64,000 nucleotides of DNA from positions 1-64,000 of the forward strand of contig CAJTYM010000010.1 in NCBI GenBank assembly GCA_910583835.1. Direction: 5' to 3'. The first letter of the stretch is position 1. Each line of letters begins with the position of its first letter. Positions 17,778 through 26,547 of this stretch are shown here, piece after piece. The translations under genes were made by a program, and so were the position numbers. Origin of the DNA: an uncultured Lachnospiraceae bacterium (GTDB lineage: Bacteria; Bacillota; Clostridia; Lachnospirales; Lachnospiraceae). The notes under the pieces are model-generated. The model saw only the letters and a list, made by a program, of their open reading frames with translations, had not been told where the DNA came from and searched no databases.

Positions 17778-18495
17778 ATACCTTGCCGATATGGGCATAG
17801 GCACGCGCAGCGAGGTTAAGCAGCAGATACATAAAGGGCAGGTGTGTGTAAACGGCGCTTTGCCCACCGGGCCGAACCAGCATGTGCAGCCGGGAGCAGA
17901 TGAAATCCTTTACCAGGGCAAACCTGTCTCTTATCAGGAATATGAATATATCATGCTCAATAAGCCCCAGGGCTGCGTGAGCGCCGTCACTGACCCGCAG
18001 CATCAGACTGTACTGGACCTGATAGAGAAAAAGAACCGCAAAGATTTATTTCCGGTGGGCAGACTGGACAGGGATACGGAGGGACTGCTGCTTATCACAA
18101 ACGACGGCAGGCTCTGCCACAATCTGCTGGCGCCGGGAAAGCATGTGCCGAAGACATATTTTGCCAGAGTTTCCGGCAACGTGACTGCTGAGGATATCAC
18201 ATTGTTTGCCAGGGGTATGGATATCGGGGAGGAGAGGGACACATTGCCGGCGAAATTGCAGCTTTTATCCGATGACGGAACATATTCCGAGATTACGCTT
18301 ACCATCACAGAAGGGAAGTTCCATCAGGTTAAGCGTATGTTTCAGGCAGTGGGCAAGGAAGTCCTTTATCTGAAACGTATTTCTATGGGCAGCCTGAAAC
18401 TTGATGACTCTCTGCGGCCCGGAGAATACAGGCAACTGACCGAAGAAGAAATACAATTGTTAGGACATACAAAGGAGAATACGAAACGATGTTAG
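17764..18495 (+). CDS. 16S rRNA pseudouridine synthase (RsuA/RluB family)
   Basis: A 243-residue pseudouridine synthase. An N-terminal S4 domain (MRLDKYLADMGIGTRSEVKQ) binds RNA, and the catalytic domain has the motif GRLDRDTEGLLLITNDG with the nucleophilic Asp. The probable target is 16S rRNA position 516 by analogy to RsuA. The chosen ATG follows AGGAGGAAACT and lies within the 3' end of the M23 gene, so the two are translationally coupled; the frame also extends upstream to 17734 without a ribosome binding site. It overlaps the HAD gene by 7 bp. Confidence 0.92.
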   Translation: MRLDKYLADMGIGTRSEVKQQIHKGQVCVNGALPTGPNQHVQPGADEILYQGKPVSYQEYEYIMLNKPQGCVSAVTDPQHQTVLDLIEKKNRKDLFPVGRLDRDTEGLLLITNDGRLCHNLLAPGKHVPKTYFARVSGNVTAEDITLFARGMDIGEERDTLPAKLQLLSDDGTYSEITLTITEGKFHQVKRMFQAVGKEVLYLKRISMGSLKLDDSLRPGEYRQLTEEEIQLLGHTKENTKRC

Positions 18496-19154
18496 AGAAT
18501 ATACAATCCATTATCTTTGACCTGGACGGTACGCTTGTGGATTCCATGTGGCTTTGGCATGATATCGATGTGGAATTTCTGGAACAGCGGGGGCTTACCC
18601 TGCCGGAAACTTACCAGCACGACATTGAGGGCATGAGCTTCACGGAGACAGCCGTGTATACAAAAGATTTGTTCCGCCTCAAAGAGAGCGTGGAAGAGTT
18701 GAAGTCCATCTGGAATCAGATGGCAATGGAAAAATACCATCATGAAGTGCCGTTTAAACCGGGAGCAAGAAAATTCCTGCGGCATTGCCGGCAGAAAGGA
18801 ATAACCTTAGGCATTGCCACCAGCAACTCCAAAGAACTGGTCAATGCCGTGACATCGGCGCTGCAATTTGGCTCTGACATCAAAGAGATTGTCACTGCCT
18901 GTGAGGTGGCGCATGGAAAGCCCGCGCCGGACGTCTATCTGGAAGCAGCAAAGAGGCTCTCCTGTGAACCGCAGAACTGCCTTGTTTTCGAGGATGTTCC
19001 CATGGGAATCCGCGCCGGGAAAAATGCCGGAATGCGGGTATGCGCCGTGGAAGACCCTTTTTCCGCACACCAGGAACAGGAGAAACGCCGGCTGGCGGAT
19101 TATTATATCACAAGCTATGAACAGGTGCTGGACAATACATATGAAATCTTATAG
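18489..19154 (+). CDS. HAD family phosphatase (beta-phosphoglucomutase-like)
   Basis: A 221-residue haloacid dehalogenase-superfamily hydrolase. Motif I FDLDGTLVDSM, motif II ATSNSKELV, and the motif III/IV region GKPAPDVYL with FEDVPMGIRAGKNAGM are present; the cap is of the small helical type used by phosphoglucomutase-like and sugar-phosphate phosphatases. The substrate cannot be told from sequence. It is embedded in a tight plus-strand operon between the rsuA-like gene and ygiQ. Confidence 0.88.
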   Translation: MLENIQSIIFDLDGTLVDSMWLWHDIDVEFLEQRGLTLPETYQHDIEGMSFTETAVYTKDLFRLKESVEELKSIWNQMAMEKYHHEVPFKPGARKFLRHCRQKGITLGIATSNSKELVNAVTSALQFGSDIKEIVTACEVAHGKPAPDVYLEAAKRLSCEPQNCLVFEDVPMGIRAGKNAGMRVCAVEDPFSAHQEQEKRRLADYYITSYEQVLDNTYEIL

Positions 19155-19162
19155 GAGCTGCC

Positions 19163-20995
19163 ATGGAGAGGAATTTCTTGCCCATCTGCCGCGAAGACAT
19201 GTTGGAGCGCGGAATTGAACAGTTTGATTTTGTGTATATTATCGGGGATGCCTACGTGGACCATCCTTCTTTTGGTCATGCAATTATCAGCCGTCTGCTG
19301 GAAGCGCATGGATACTCCGTCGGCATTATCGCGCAGCCGGACTGGAAGGACAAGGGGAGCATTGCCATTTACGGCGAACCGCGGCTGGCATTTCTGGTCA
19401 GCGCCGGCAATATGGATTCCATGGTGAACCATTACAGCGTCTCAAAACGTCTCCGCGAAAAGGATTCCTTTACCCCCGGCGGGAAAATGGGAAAACGCCC
19501 GGATTATGCGACCGTTGTCTATGGCAATTTAATCCGCCAGACCTACAAAAAAACGCCCATTCTCCTCGGCGGCGTGGAGGCGAGCCTACGCCGTCTGGCA
19601 CATTACGACTATTGGAGCAATAAAGTGAAACGCTCGATTCTTTTGGACAGCGGCGCAGACATCCTCATGTACGGCATGGGGGAGCACAGCATCATCGAAC
19701 TGGCGGAAGCCTTGGACAGCGGGCTTTCCGTGTCGGATATCACTTTTGTGGCAGGAACTGTCTATAAGACCCAGAAAAAAGAAGACATTTACGATGCCAT
19801 TTTCCTGCCGGAATTTGAGGAAGTGAAAGCGGACAAGTCTTCTTATGCCAGAAGCTTTTACCAGCAGTACTGCAATACCGACCCATTTTCCGGCAAACGC
19901 CTGGCTGAGCAGTATCCCGGCAAGATTTTTGTCGTGCAGAATCCCCCGGCGCAGCCGCTAAGCCAGATGGAGATGGATGATATTTACGCGCTTCCTTATA
20001 TGCGCACCTACCATCCCATTTATGAACCGTTGGGCGGCGTCCCTGCCATATCGGAGGTCAGATTCAGCCTGACCAGCAGCCGCGGCTGTTTCGGGGGCTG
20101 CAGCTTCTGTGCGCTGACATTTCATCAGGGCAGGATCATTCAGTCCCGAAGCCACGAGTCGATTGTAAAAGAAGCAGAACTCCTGACGAAAGAAGCAGAT
20201 TTCAAGGGATATATCCATGATGTAGGCGGACCCACTGCCAATTTCCGGTTCCCGGCGTGTGACAAGCAGCTGTCAAAAGGCGTCTGTGCAGACAGACAAT
20301 GTTTGTTTCCCCAGCCCTGTAAGAATTTGAAGGCTGACCATAAGGATTACCTGAAGCTGCTGCGCAGACTGCGTAATATTCCCGGCGTAAAAAAGGTGTT
20401 TATCCGCTCCGGTATCCGCTTTGACTATCTGCTGGCAGATAAGGACCGCACATTTCTGCGGGAACTGTGCCAATACCATGTCAGCGGCCAGCTGAAAGTC
20501 GCGCCGGAACATATTTCCGATACCGTATTGGAGAAAATGGGCAAGCCGCAGGCACAGGTTTACTACCAGTTTGCCCGCGAATACCAGAAGATGAATGAGA
20601 AATTAGGGAAGAAGCAGTATCTGGTGCCTTACCTTATGTCCTCCCATCCAGGCTCCACGCTGCAGGAAGCCGTGGAATTGGCGGAATTTTTGCGGGACCT
20701 CGGCTATATGCCGCAGCAGGTACAGGATTTTTATCCCACGCCCTCGACAATTTCCACCTGCATGTATTACACTGGTTTAGACCCGCGCACCATGCAGTCG
20801 GTCTATGTGGCGCACAACCCACATGAAAAGGCGATGCAGCGCGCCTTAATCCAGTACCGTGACCCAAAGAACTATGAACTTGTAAAAGAAGCGCTGCAAA
20901 AAACCGGACGGACAGATTTGATTGGCTTTGACAAAAACTGCCTGATTCCGCCCAGGAAAATTGTTCGCCATATCAATAAGAAAAGGAGACGGTGA
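19163..20995 (+). CDS. YgiQ family radical SAM protein
   Basis: A 610-residue radical SAM protein of the YgiQ (UPF0313) family. The iron-sulfur motif is in SSRGCFGGCSFCALTFHQGR, and the family-typical N-terminal LERGIEQFDFVYIIGDAYVDHPSFG region and a C-terminal Lys/Arg-rich tail (KKRRR) are present. The biochemical function of this family is unknown. A second cysteine cluster (CDKQLSKGVCADRQC and CK nearby) is characteristic. The stop overlaps the next start (TGATG). Confidence 0.92.
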   Translation: MERNFLPICREDMLERGIEQFDFVYIIGDAYVDHPSFGHAIISRLLEAHGYSVGIIAQPDWKDKGSIAIYGEPRLAFLVSAGNMDSMVNHYSVSKRLREKDSFTPGGKMGKRPDYATVVYGNLIRQTYKKTPILLGGVEASLRRLAHYDYWSNKVKRSILLDSGADILMYGMGEHSIIELAEALDSGLSVSDITFVAGTVYKTQKKEDIYDAIFLPEFEEVKADKSSYARSFYQQYCNTDPFSGKRLAEQYPGKIFVVQNPPAQPLSQMEMDDIYALPYMRTYHPIYEPLGGVPAISEVRFSLTSSRGCFGGCSFCALTFHQGRIIQSRSHESIVKEAELLTKEADFKGYIHDVGGPTANFRFPACDKQLSKGVCADRQCLFPQPCKNLKADHKDYLKLLRRLRNIPGVKKVFIRSGIRFDYLLADKDRTFLRELCQYHVSGQLKVAPEHISDTVLEKMGKPQAQVYYQFAREYQKMNEKLGKKQYLVPYLMSSHPGSTLQEAVELAEFLRDLGYMPQQVQDFYPTPSTISTCMYYTGLDPRTMQSVYVAHNPHEKAMQRALIQYRDPKNYELVKEALQKTGRTDLIGFDKNCLIPPRKIVRHINKKRRR

Positions 20996-22038
20996 TGCAA
21001 AGCTTTCAGATTGGTAAAAATGAAGCCGGTCAGCGGTTTGACAAATATTTAAAAAAACTCTTATCCCAAGCCCCGGCAAGCTTCCTCTATAAAATGCTGC
21101 GCAAAAAAAATATCACCTTGAATGGGAAGAAAGCCGCTGGTTCGGAGAGGCTGAATCGTGGCGATGAAGTAAAATTATTCCTCAGCGATGAGACTTTTGC
21201 CAAGTTCGCCCACATTGCGTTAAAATCCTCTGGGGAACATCTGTGCAAGACTATCCCTGAGGGGAAATATCCATATATCCATTTGGATATCATTTATGAG
21301 GACGATGATATCCTGATTATCAATAAGCCGCACGGCATGTTGTCACAGAAAGCACAGCCGGAGGATATCTCGGCCAATGAATACATTATCGGCTATCTCT
21401 TGCAGCAGCAAACGATTACAGAAGAACAACTGGCAACATTCACGCCCTCTGTCTGCAACCGGCTGGACAGAAACACCTCCGGGCTGCTGATTGCGGGCAA
21501 GAGCCTTAAGGGTCTGCAGGACATGGCAAACGAGCTAAGCAGCCGTTCTGTAAGCAAATATTACCGCTGCCTGGTAAAAGGAAATCTTACAGAACCGCAG
21601 ACAAGGGAAGGCTGGCTGATAAAAAACGAACAAACGAATCAGGTCCAGGTCTTAAAATCTAAGGTGAAAGACGGCAGATATATCAAGACCGGCTATGAAC
21701 CCTTAGCCTATTATGTGAAAGGCGCAAAGAGAAATGGCAAGGGCTGTCTGCAGAAGAGTCAGCCTGCAGAAATTTCCGATAATACAGAAATTTTTACTTT
21801 GCTAAACGTTCATCTGATTACCGGACGTTCCCATCAGATACGGGCACATCTGGCCTCTCTGGGATATCCCATCGTGGGGGATTATAAATATGGGGACCGC
21901 AGAGCAAACGACTGGTTTGCCCGTCATTTCCAAATCCGTACCCAGATGCTGCAGGCATACCGCATCCGGTTTGCTGATGGGCGGGAATTCGAGGCTCCGT
22001 TGGAACGCGAGTTTCAGCGGGTGTTAGGGAAATGCTGA
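20995..22038 (+). CDS. RluA family pseudouridine synthase (RluC/D-like)
   Basis: A 347-residue pseudouridine synthase with an N-terminal S4 domain and a catalytic domain. The catalytic motif is CNRLDRNTSGLLIAGKS, with the usual HRLD replaced by NRLD; the C-terminal GRSHQIRAHLASLGYPIVGDYKYG is also typical. The RNA target, 23S rRNA, is inferred from the family. The start ATG sits 6 nt after AAAGGAG and overlaps the ygiQ stop. A second, distinct family member is at 43683-44606. Confidence 0.92.
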   Translation: MQSFQIGKNEAGQRFDKYLKKLLSQAPASFLYKMLRKKNITLNGKKAAGSERLNRGDEVKLFLSDETFAKFAHIALKSSGEHLCKTIPEGKYPYIHLDIIYEDDDILIINKPHGMLSQKAQPEDISANEYIIGYLLQQQTITEEQLATFTPSVCNRLDRNTSGLLIAGKSLKGLQDMANELSSRSVSKYYRCLVKGNLTEPQTREGWLIKNEQTNQVQVLKSKVKDGRYIKTGYEPLAYYVKGAKRNGKGCLQKSQPAEISDNTEIFTLLNVHLITGRSHQIRAHLASLGYPIVGDYKYGDRRANDWFARHFQIRTQMLQAYRIRFADGREFEAPLEREFQRVLGKC

Positions 22039-22080
22039 TTCCGTCAACGCTCCCTTATATGATATGAGAAAGGAATTTTT

Positions 22081-22614
22081 ATGCCTACATGGAATTCAAG
22101 AGGGCTGCGAGGTTCCACTTTAGAAGAACTGATCAACCTCACCAATGAGAAATATGCGGAACATGGGCTGGCCCTGATTCAAAAAGTACCTACCCCCATC
22201 ACGCCCATCAATATTGACAAAGAAAGCCGCCACATTACCCTCGCCTATTTTGACCAGAAAAGTACCGTGGACTATATTGGGGCGGTACAGGGGATTCCGG
22301 TCTGTTTTGATGCCAAGGAATGCCACACCGATACCTTCCCCTTGCAGAATATTCATCCCCACCAGGTGCAGTTCATGGAACGGTTTGAGCAGCAGCAAGG
22401 GATTGCCTTTCTGTTGATTTTCTATTCACACCGAAATATGGCGTATTACCTCCGCCACGAGAGACTGATGTCGTTCTGGAAACGTGCCGAGGAGGGCGGC
22501 AGGAAAAGTTTCCGCTATGAGGAATTGGAAGAGGGGTATTTTCTTCCCTCTAAAGGAGGCATTTTAATTCCCTACCTGGACGCCATGCAGAAAGATTTAG
22601 AAGAACGAGGTTGA
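22081..22614 (+). CDS. recU: Holliday junction resolvase RecU
   Basis: A 177-residue RecU, the Gram-positive Holliday junction resolvase. The typical start (NSRGLRGSTLEELI), the VDYIG...GIPVCFDAKE catalytic strand with the nuclease Asp/Glu/Lys, and the HPHQVQFMERF motif are visible. The length is slightly short of the Bacillus protein (about 206). The stop codon overlaps the -35 box of the his promoter at 22611. Confidence 0.93.
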   Translation: MPTWNSRGLRGSTLEELINLTNEKYAEHGLALIQKVPTPITPINIDKESRHITLAYFDQKSTVDYIGAVQGIPVCFDAKECHTDTFPLQNIHPHQVQFMERFEQQQGIAFLLIFYSHRNMAYYLRHERLMSFWKRAEEGGRKSFRYEELEEGYFLPSKGGILIPYLDAMQKDLEERG

Positions 22615-22639
22615 CATTTCAGCGGGGCTTAGTTATAAT
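22611..22639 (+). promoter_or_regulatory. Consensus sigma-A promoter of the his operon
   Basis: TTGACA (22611-22616), 17 nt, TATAAT (22634-22639): a perfect consensus promoter. The -35 overlaps the recU stop codon. The leader of about 100 nt has a partial inverted repeat (CATGGCAGC / GCCGCCATG) but no T-box signature or terminator. Confidence 0.9.
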
Positions 22640-22745
22640 ATGCTTTGTTTGTTATGCTACCATGGCAGCGCGCTAAAGTGTAATTTGATGCCGCCATGCC
22701 TTTACAATACTGGAATTATTTCTATCAGAAAGGAATCATTCGCCA

Positions 22746-23933
22746 ATGAAACGCAAATTATTACATACCCCGGAAGGGGTTCGGGATATCTATAATATGG
22801 AATGTGCACGGAAGCTGGTTTTGCAGGAAAACCTGCAGAAGTTGCTGAAAAAGTACGGCTATCATGCAATTGAGACACCGACTTTTGAATTTTTCGACAT
22901 TTTCAGCCGGGAAATCGGCACGACTCCTTCCAAAGACTTATATAAATTTTTTGACAGGGAGGGAAACACGCTCGTGCTGCGCCCGGATATGACGCCCTCG
23001 ATTGCCAGATGCGTGGCAAAATATTATGCAGAGGAAGAATTTGCAGTTCGTCTCAGCTATATAGGGAACACGTTTATCAATAATAACAGTTATCAGGGCA
23101 GGCTGAAAGAGAATACGCAGCTTGGCGCGGAACTGGTGGGGGATAACTCCGTGGCAGCAGATGCCGAGATCCTTGCGCTGGTAGCAGATTCCCTGAAAAC
23201 TGCCGGCCTTATGGAATTCCAGATAGGCGTAGGACATATGGATTTCTTCCGCGGGTTGGTGCAGGCAGCCAAGCTGGAGGAGGAACTGGAGCAGGAGCTT
23301 ATCACATTGATTTCCAATAAAAATTTCTTTGGCGTGGAAGAACTGGTGGATTCGCTCCATCTGTCCCCACAGCTGAAAGAACTGTTCTCCATGTTGGGAA
23401 ATCTTTGCATGACAGACGACATGATGAGCCGCGCCAAAGCATTGTCGGCTGATTTTCCGGTTATCTTAAAAGCATTGGAGCGGTTGGAAGCCTTGATGCA
23501 GGTCCTGTCATGCTATGGCGTAGACAAATATGTGACGATTGAACTGGGGATGCTCAGCAGCTACCATTACTATACGGGCATCATCTTTGCCGGCTATACC
23601 TTCGGCAGCGGTGAGCCGATTGTCAAGGGTGGGCGGTACGACCATCTGATGGATTACTTCGGCAAACATGCGCCGTCTATCGGCTTTGCCGTGGTGATTG
23701 ACCAGCTTTTGGCAGCGCTGGCACGGCAGAAAATCACGATTCCGGCAGAAAATGACCAGACTTTGATCGTATACCGCAGGGATAAGCAGCAGGATGCCAT
23801 TGAGCGGGCAGTTTCGCTGCGGGAACAGGACTTTGGCGCCGCGCTTGTCTGCTGGGAAGAGCATAAGACAAAGGAGGATTACCGTGCCTATGCGCAACGT
23901 ATGCATATGCGGTCACTGATGTTCATTGAATAA
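22746..23933 (+). CDS. hisZ: ATP phosphoribosyltransferase regulatory subunit HisZ
   Basis: A 395-residue HisZ, a histidyl-tRNA synthetase paralog that has lost charging activity and forms the active complex with short-form HisG. Class II synthetase-like features include LLHTPEGVRDI at the N-terminus, the motif 2-like FYIG/IGNTF area, and YYTGIIFAGYTFGSGEPIVKGGRYDHLM. It is first in the his operon and sits 7 bp upstream overlapping hisG's reading frame. The ATG follows AAAGGAATCATTCGCCA. Confidence 0.94.
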   Translation: MKRKLLHTPEGVRDIYNMECARKLVLQENLQKLLKKYGYHAIETPTFEFFDIFSREIGTTPSKDLYKFFDREGNTLVLRPDMTPSIARCVAKYYAEEEFAVRLSYIGNTFINNNSYQGRLKENTQLGAELVGDNSVAADAEILALVADSLKTAGLMEFQIGVGHMDFFRGLVQAAKLEEELEQELITLISNKNFFGVEELVDSLHLSPQLKELFSMLGNLCMTDDMMSRAKALSADFPVILKALERLEALMQVLSCYGVDKYVTIELGMLSSYHYYTGIIFAGYTFGSGEPIVKGGRYDHLMDYFGKHAPSIGFAVVIDQLLAALARQKITIPAENDQTLIVYRRDKQQDAIERAVSLREQDFGAALVCWEEHKTKEDYRAYAQRMHMRSLMFIE

Positions 23934-23949
23934 GAAAGCGGAGGAAATC

Positions 23950-24585
23950 ATGAGATATTTAACATTTGCATTGGGAAAAGGGCGGCTGGCAAAGCAGACG
24001 CTTGCCACCTTTGAAAAGATAGGGATTACCTGCCAGGAGATGAAGGATAAGGATACCCGCAAACTGATTTTTGTCAACGAAGAACTGAAACTGAAATTTT
24101 TCCTCGCCAAAGGACCGGATGTGCCCACTTATGTGGAATATGGCGCAGCAGACATCGGCGTAGTGGGTAAAGATACCATTTTAGAGGAGGCACGCAACAT
24201 TTACGAGGTCCTGGATCTGGGATTTGGCAAATGCCGGATGTGCGTCTGCGGTCCCCAAGAAGCGGAGGAATTGCTGCAGCATCATGAACTGATCCGCGTT
24301 GCCACCAAATACCCAAGGATTGCCAAAGATTATTTCTACAATAAAAAACATCAGACCGTAGAAATTATCAAGCTGAACGGCTCCATTGAACTTGCGCCGA
24401 TTGTCGGTCTCTCCGAAGTGATTGTGGATATCGTGGAGACTGGCTCGACTTTGCGGGAAAATGGGCTTGGCGTACTGGAAGAAGTCTGCCCCTTATCTGC
24501 AAGGATGGTGGTGAACCAGGTCAGCATGAAGATGGAAAATGAGCGCATCACCAAATTGATCCGTGATTTAAAAGAGGTCCTGTAG
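23950..24585 (+). CDS. hisG: ATP phosphoribosyltransferase, short form
   Basis: HisG condenses ATP with PRPP to open histidine synthesis. At 211 residues it is the short form that requires HisZ, present just upstream. It shows FALGKGRLAKQT at the start, the E-x-GAADIGVVGKD motif and the PRPP-binding-type VDIVETGSTLRENGL. The frame begins at 23926, but the ATG at 23950 is 5 nt after CGGAGG. Feedback inhibition is expected through the HisZ-HisG complex, by family knowledge. Confidence 0.96.
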   Translation: MRYLTFALGKGRLAKQTLATFEKIGITCQEMKDKDTRKLIFVNEELKLKFFLAKGPDVPTYVEYGAADIGVVGKDTILEEARNIYEVLDLGFGKCRMCVCGPQEAEELLQHHELIRVATKYPRIAKDYFYNKKHQTVEIIKLNGSIELAPIVGLSEVIVDIVETGSTLRENGLGVLEEVCPLSARMVVNQVSMKMENERITKLIRDLKEVL

Positions 24586-24636
24586 CAGGGAGCAACGTGG
24601 GCAAGCCCACATTAGCCGGGAAGACAAGGAGGAATC

Positions 24637-25929
24637 ATGAGAATATTATCATTGACGGAGGACACCAGGAAAAATCTTCTGGAGGACCTCTTAAAACGAA
24701 GCCCCAACAGCTATAAACAGTATGAAGACAGCGTAAATGAGATTATTGAAAATGTCCGCCTAAATGGCGACAGCGCCGTATTTTCTTATACCAAACAGTT
24801 TGACGGCGCAGACATTGACAGCGAAACAGTCCGTGTGACGAGAGCGGAGATTGACGAAGCCTATGAGCTGATTGATGACAAGCTTATCGAGGTCATGAAA
24901 AAATCCTTATCCAATATCCGCATATACCATGAGAAACAGAAGCAGTACAGCTGGTTTGACAGCAGGCCTGACGGCGTTATGCTGGGGCAGAAGGTGACGC
25001 CGCTTGCGCGCGTGGGCGTATACGTGCCCGGGGGCAAGGCCGCTTACCCCTCCTCCGTGCTGATGAACGTATTGCCCGCCAAAGTAGCCGGGGTTAAAAA
25101 GATTGTCATGGCAACGCCCTGCAGCCGCGAGGGCAAGGTAAATCCGGCAACCCTGGCAGCTGCCGACCTTGCCGGCGTAGATGAAATCTATAAAGCAGGC
25201 GGCGCCCAGGCGATTGCTGCGCTTGCATTTGGCACGGACAGCATTCCCAAAGTGGACAAAATCGTAGGGCCTGGCAATATTTACGTGGCTCTGGCAAAGA
25301 AAGCTGTATTTGGGTATGTGAGCATTGATTCCATTGCCGGTCCCAGTGAAATCCTGGTCCTTGCGGACGAGACGGCAAACCCACGCTATGTGGCGGCAGA
25401 TTTATTATCCCAGGCAGAGCACGACGAACTGGCAAGCGCTATCCTGATTACTGACAGTGAAACGCTTGCGCAGCAAGTTTCAACGGAAATTGATTGTTTC
25501 ACTGCAAGGCTTTCCAGAAAAGATATCATTGAGAAATCTTTGGAAAATTACGGCTACATCCTGGTGGCTGCAAATATGGAAGACGCCATAGGAGCCGCCA
25601 ACGAGATTGCCTCCGAGCATCTGGAAATCCTTACAGCCAACCCATTTGAGACAATGATGAAGATTGAGAATGCCGGCGCTATTTTCCTGGGAGAGTACGC
25701 CAGCGAACCTCTGGGCGATTATTTTGCAGGACCGAACCATGTGCTTCCTACTAACGGAACAGCAAAGTTCTTTTCACCTCTCAGTGTGGATGACTTTATC
25801 AAGAAATCCAGCATTATTTCTTATTCCAGGGAGGCGCTGGAACCAATATACAAAGATATTGTACAATTTGCCGAGTCAGAACAGTTGACGGCGCACGCAA
25901 ATTCTATTAAAGTAAGATTTGAAGAATGA
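24637..25929 (+). CDS. hisD: Histidinol dehydrogenase
   Basis: HisD performs the last two NAD-dependent oxidations from histidinol to histidine. The protein has 430 residues, with the conserved VYVPGGKAAYPSSVLMN, VDKIVGPGN, SIAGPSEILVLAD, LLSQAEHDE and ASEHLEI motifs that carry the zinc and catalytic residues. Length is typical. The ATG follows AAGGAGGAATC. Third in the his operon. Confidence 0.97.
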   Translation: MRILSLTEDTRKNLLEDLLKRSPNSYKQYEDSVNEIIENVRLNGDSAVFSYTKQFDGADIDSETVRVTRAEIDEAYELIDDKLIEVMKKSLSNIRIYHEKQKQYSWFDSRPDGVMLGQKVTPLARVGVYVPGGKAAYPSSVLMNVLPAKVAGVKKIVMATPCSREGKVNPATLAAADLAGVDEIYKAGGAQAIAALAFGTDSIPKVDKIVGPGNIYVALAKKAVFGYVSIDSIAGPSEILVLADETANPRYVAADLLSQAEHDELASAILITDSETLAQQVSTEIDCFTARLSRKDIIEKSLENYGYILVAANMEDAIGAANEIASEHLEILTANPFETMMKIENAGAIFLGEYASEPLGDYFAGPNHVLPTNGTAKFFSPLSVDDFIKKSSIISYSREALEPIYKDIVQFAESEQLTAHANSIKVRFEE

Positions 25930-25945
25930 TACAGGGGGAATCAAC

Positions 25946-26539
25946 ATGTCAGAACAAAGGATTAACAGGCAGCGCCGTAAGACGAAAGAGACAGACATCA
26001 ACCTCACGCTGAATATCGATGGCAGCGGGGAGACACAGATTGACACCGGCATCGGATTCTTTGACCATATGCTGGATGGTTTTGCACGCCACGGCTTCTT
26101 CGACTTGAAAGTTCAGGTAAAAGGCGATTTAATCGTGGATACCCATCATTCCATCGAGGATACCGGTATTGTACTGGGAAAAGCCATCCGCTATGCGCTT
26201 AAGGACAAAAAGGGCATCAAACGTTACGGAAGCTGTATTCTGCCGATGGATGAGACGCTGGTACTGTGTGCCATTGACTTAAGCGGCAGACCATATTTTG
26301 CCTTTGAGGGAGAGTTTACCACGGAGAGGGTGGGGTATATGGAGACGGAGATGGTACGCGAATTTTTCTATGCCATCTCCTATAATGCAGGAATGAACCT
26401 GCATATGAAAATCTTGTCAGGAACCAACAACCATCACATGATAGAGGGGCTTTTCAAGTCATTTGGACGCGCTTTGGACGAAGCCACCGCCAAAGACCCC
26501 CGAATCACAGACATTCTGTCAACGAAAGGTAGTTTATAG
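25946..26539 (+). CDS. hisB: Imidazoleglycerol-phosphate dehydratase
   Basis: A 197-residue monofunctional HisB that dehydrates imidazole glycerol phosphate. The manganese-binding duplicated motifs are visible as FDHML...HGFF, DTHHSIEDTGIVLG and NHHMIEG. The frame reaches 25919, but the ATG at 25946 follows GGGGGAATCAAC and fits the family start (RINRQRRKTKETD). Confidence 0.96.
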   Translation: MSEQRINRQRRKTKETDINLTLNIDGSGETQIDTGIGFFDHMLDGFARHGFFDLKVQVKGDLIVDTHHSIEDTGIVLGKAIRYALKDKKGIKRYGSCILPMDETLVLCAIDLSGRPYFAFEGEFTTERVGYMETEMVREFFYAISYNAGMNLHMKILSGTNNHHMIEGLFKSFGRALDEATAKDPRITDILSTKGSL

Positions 26540-26547
26540 GTGCAGTT

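Noticed and set aside
22640..22745. T-box or his-type leader peptide in front of hisZ
   Set aside because: No T-box consensus, no His-codon run and no terminator stem with a T-tract.
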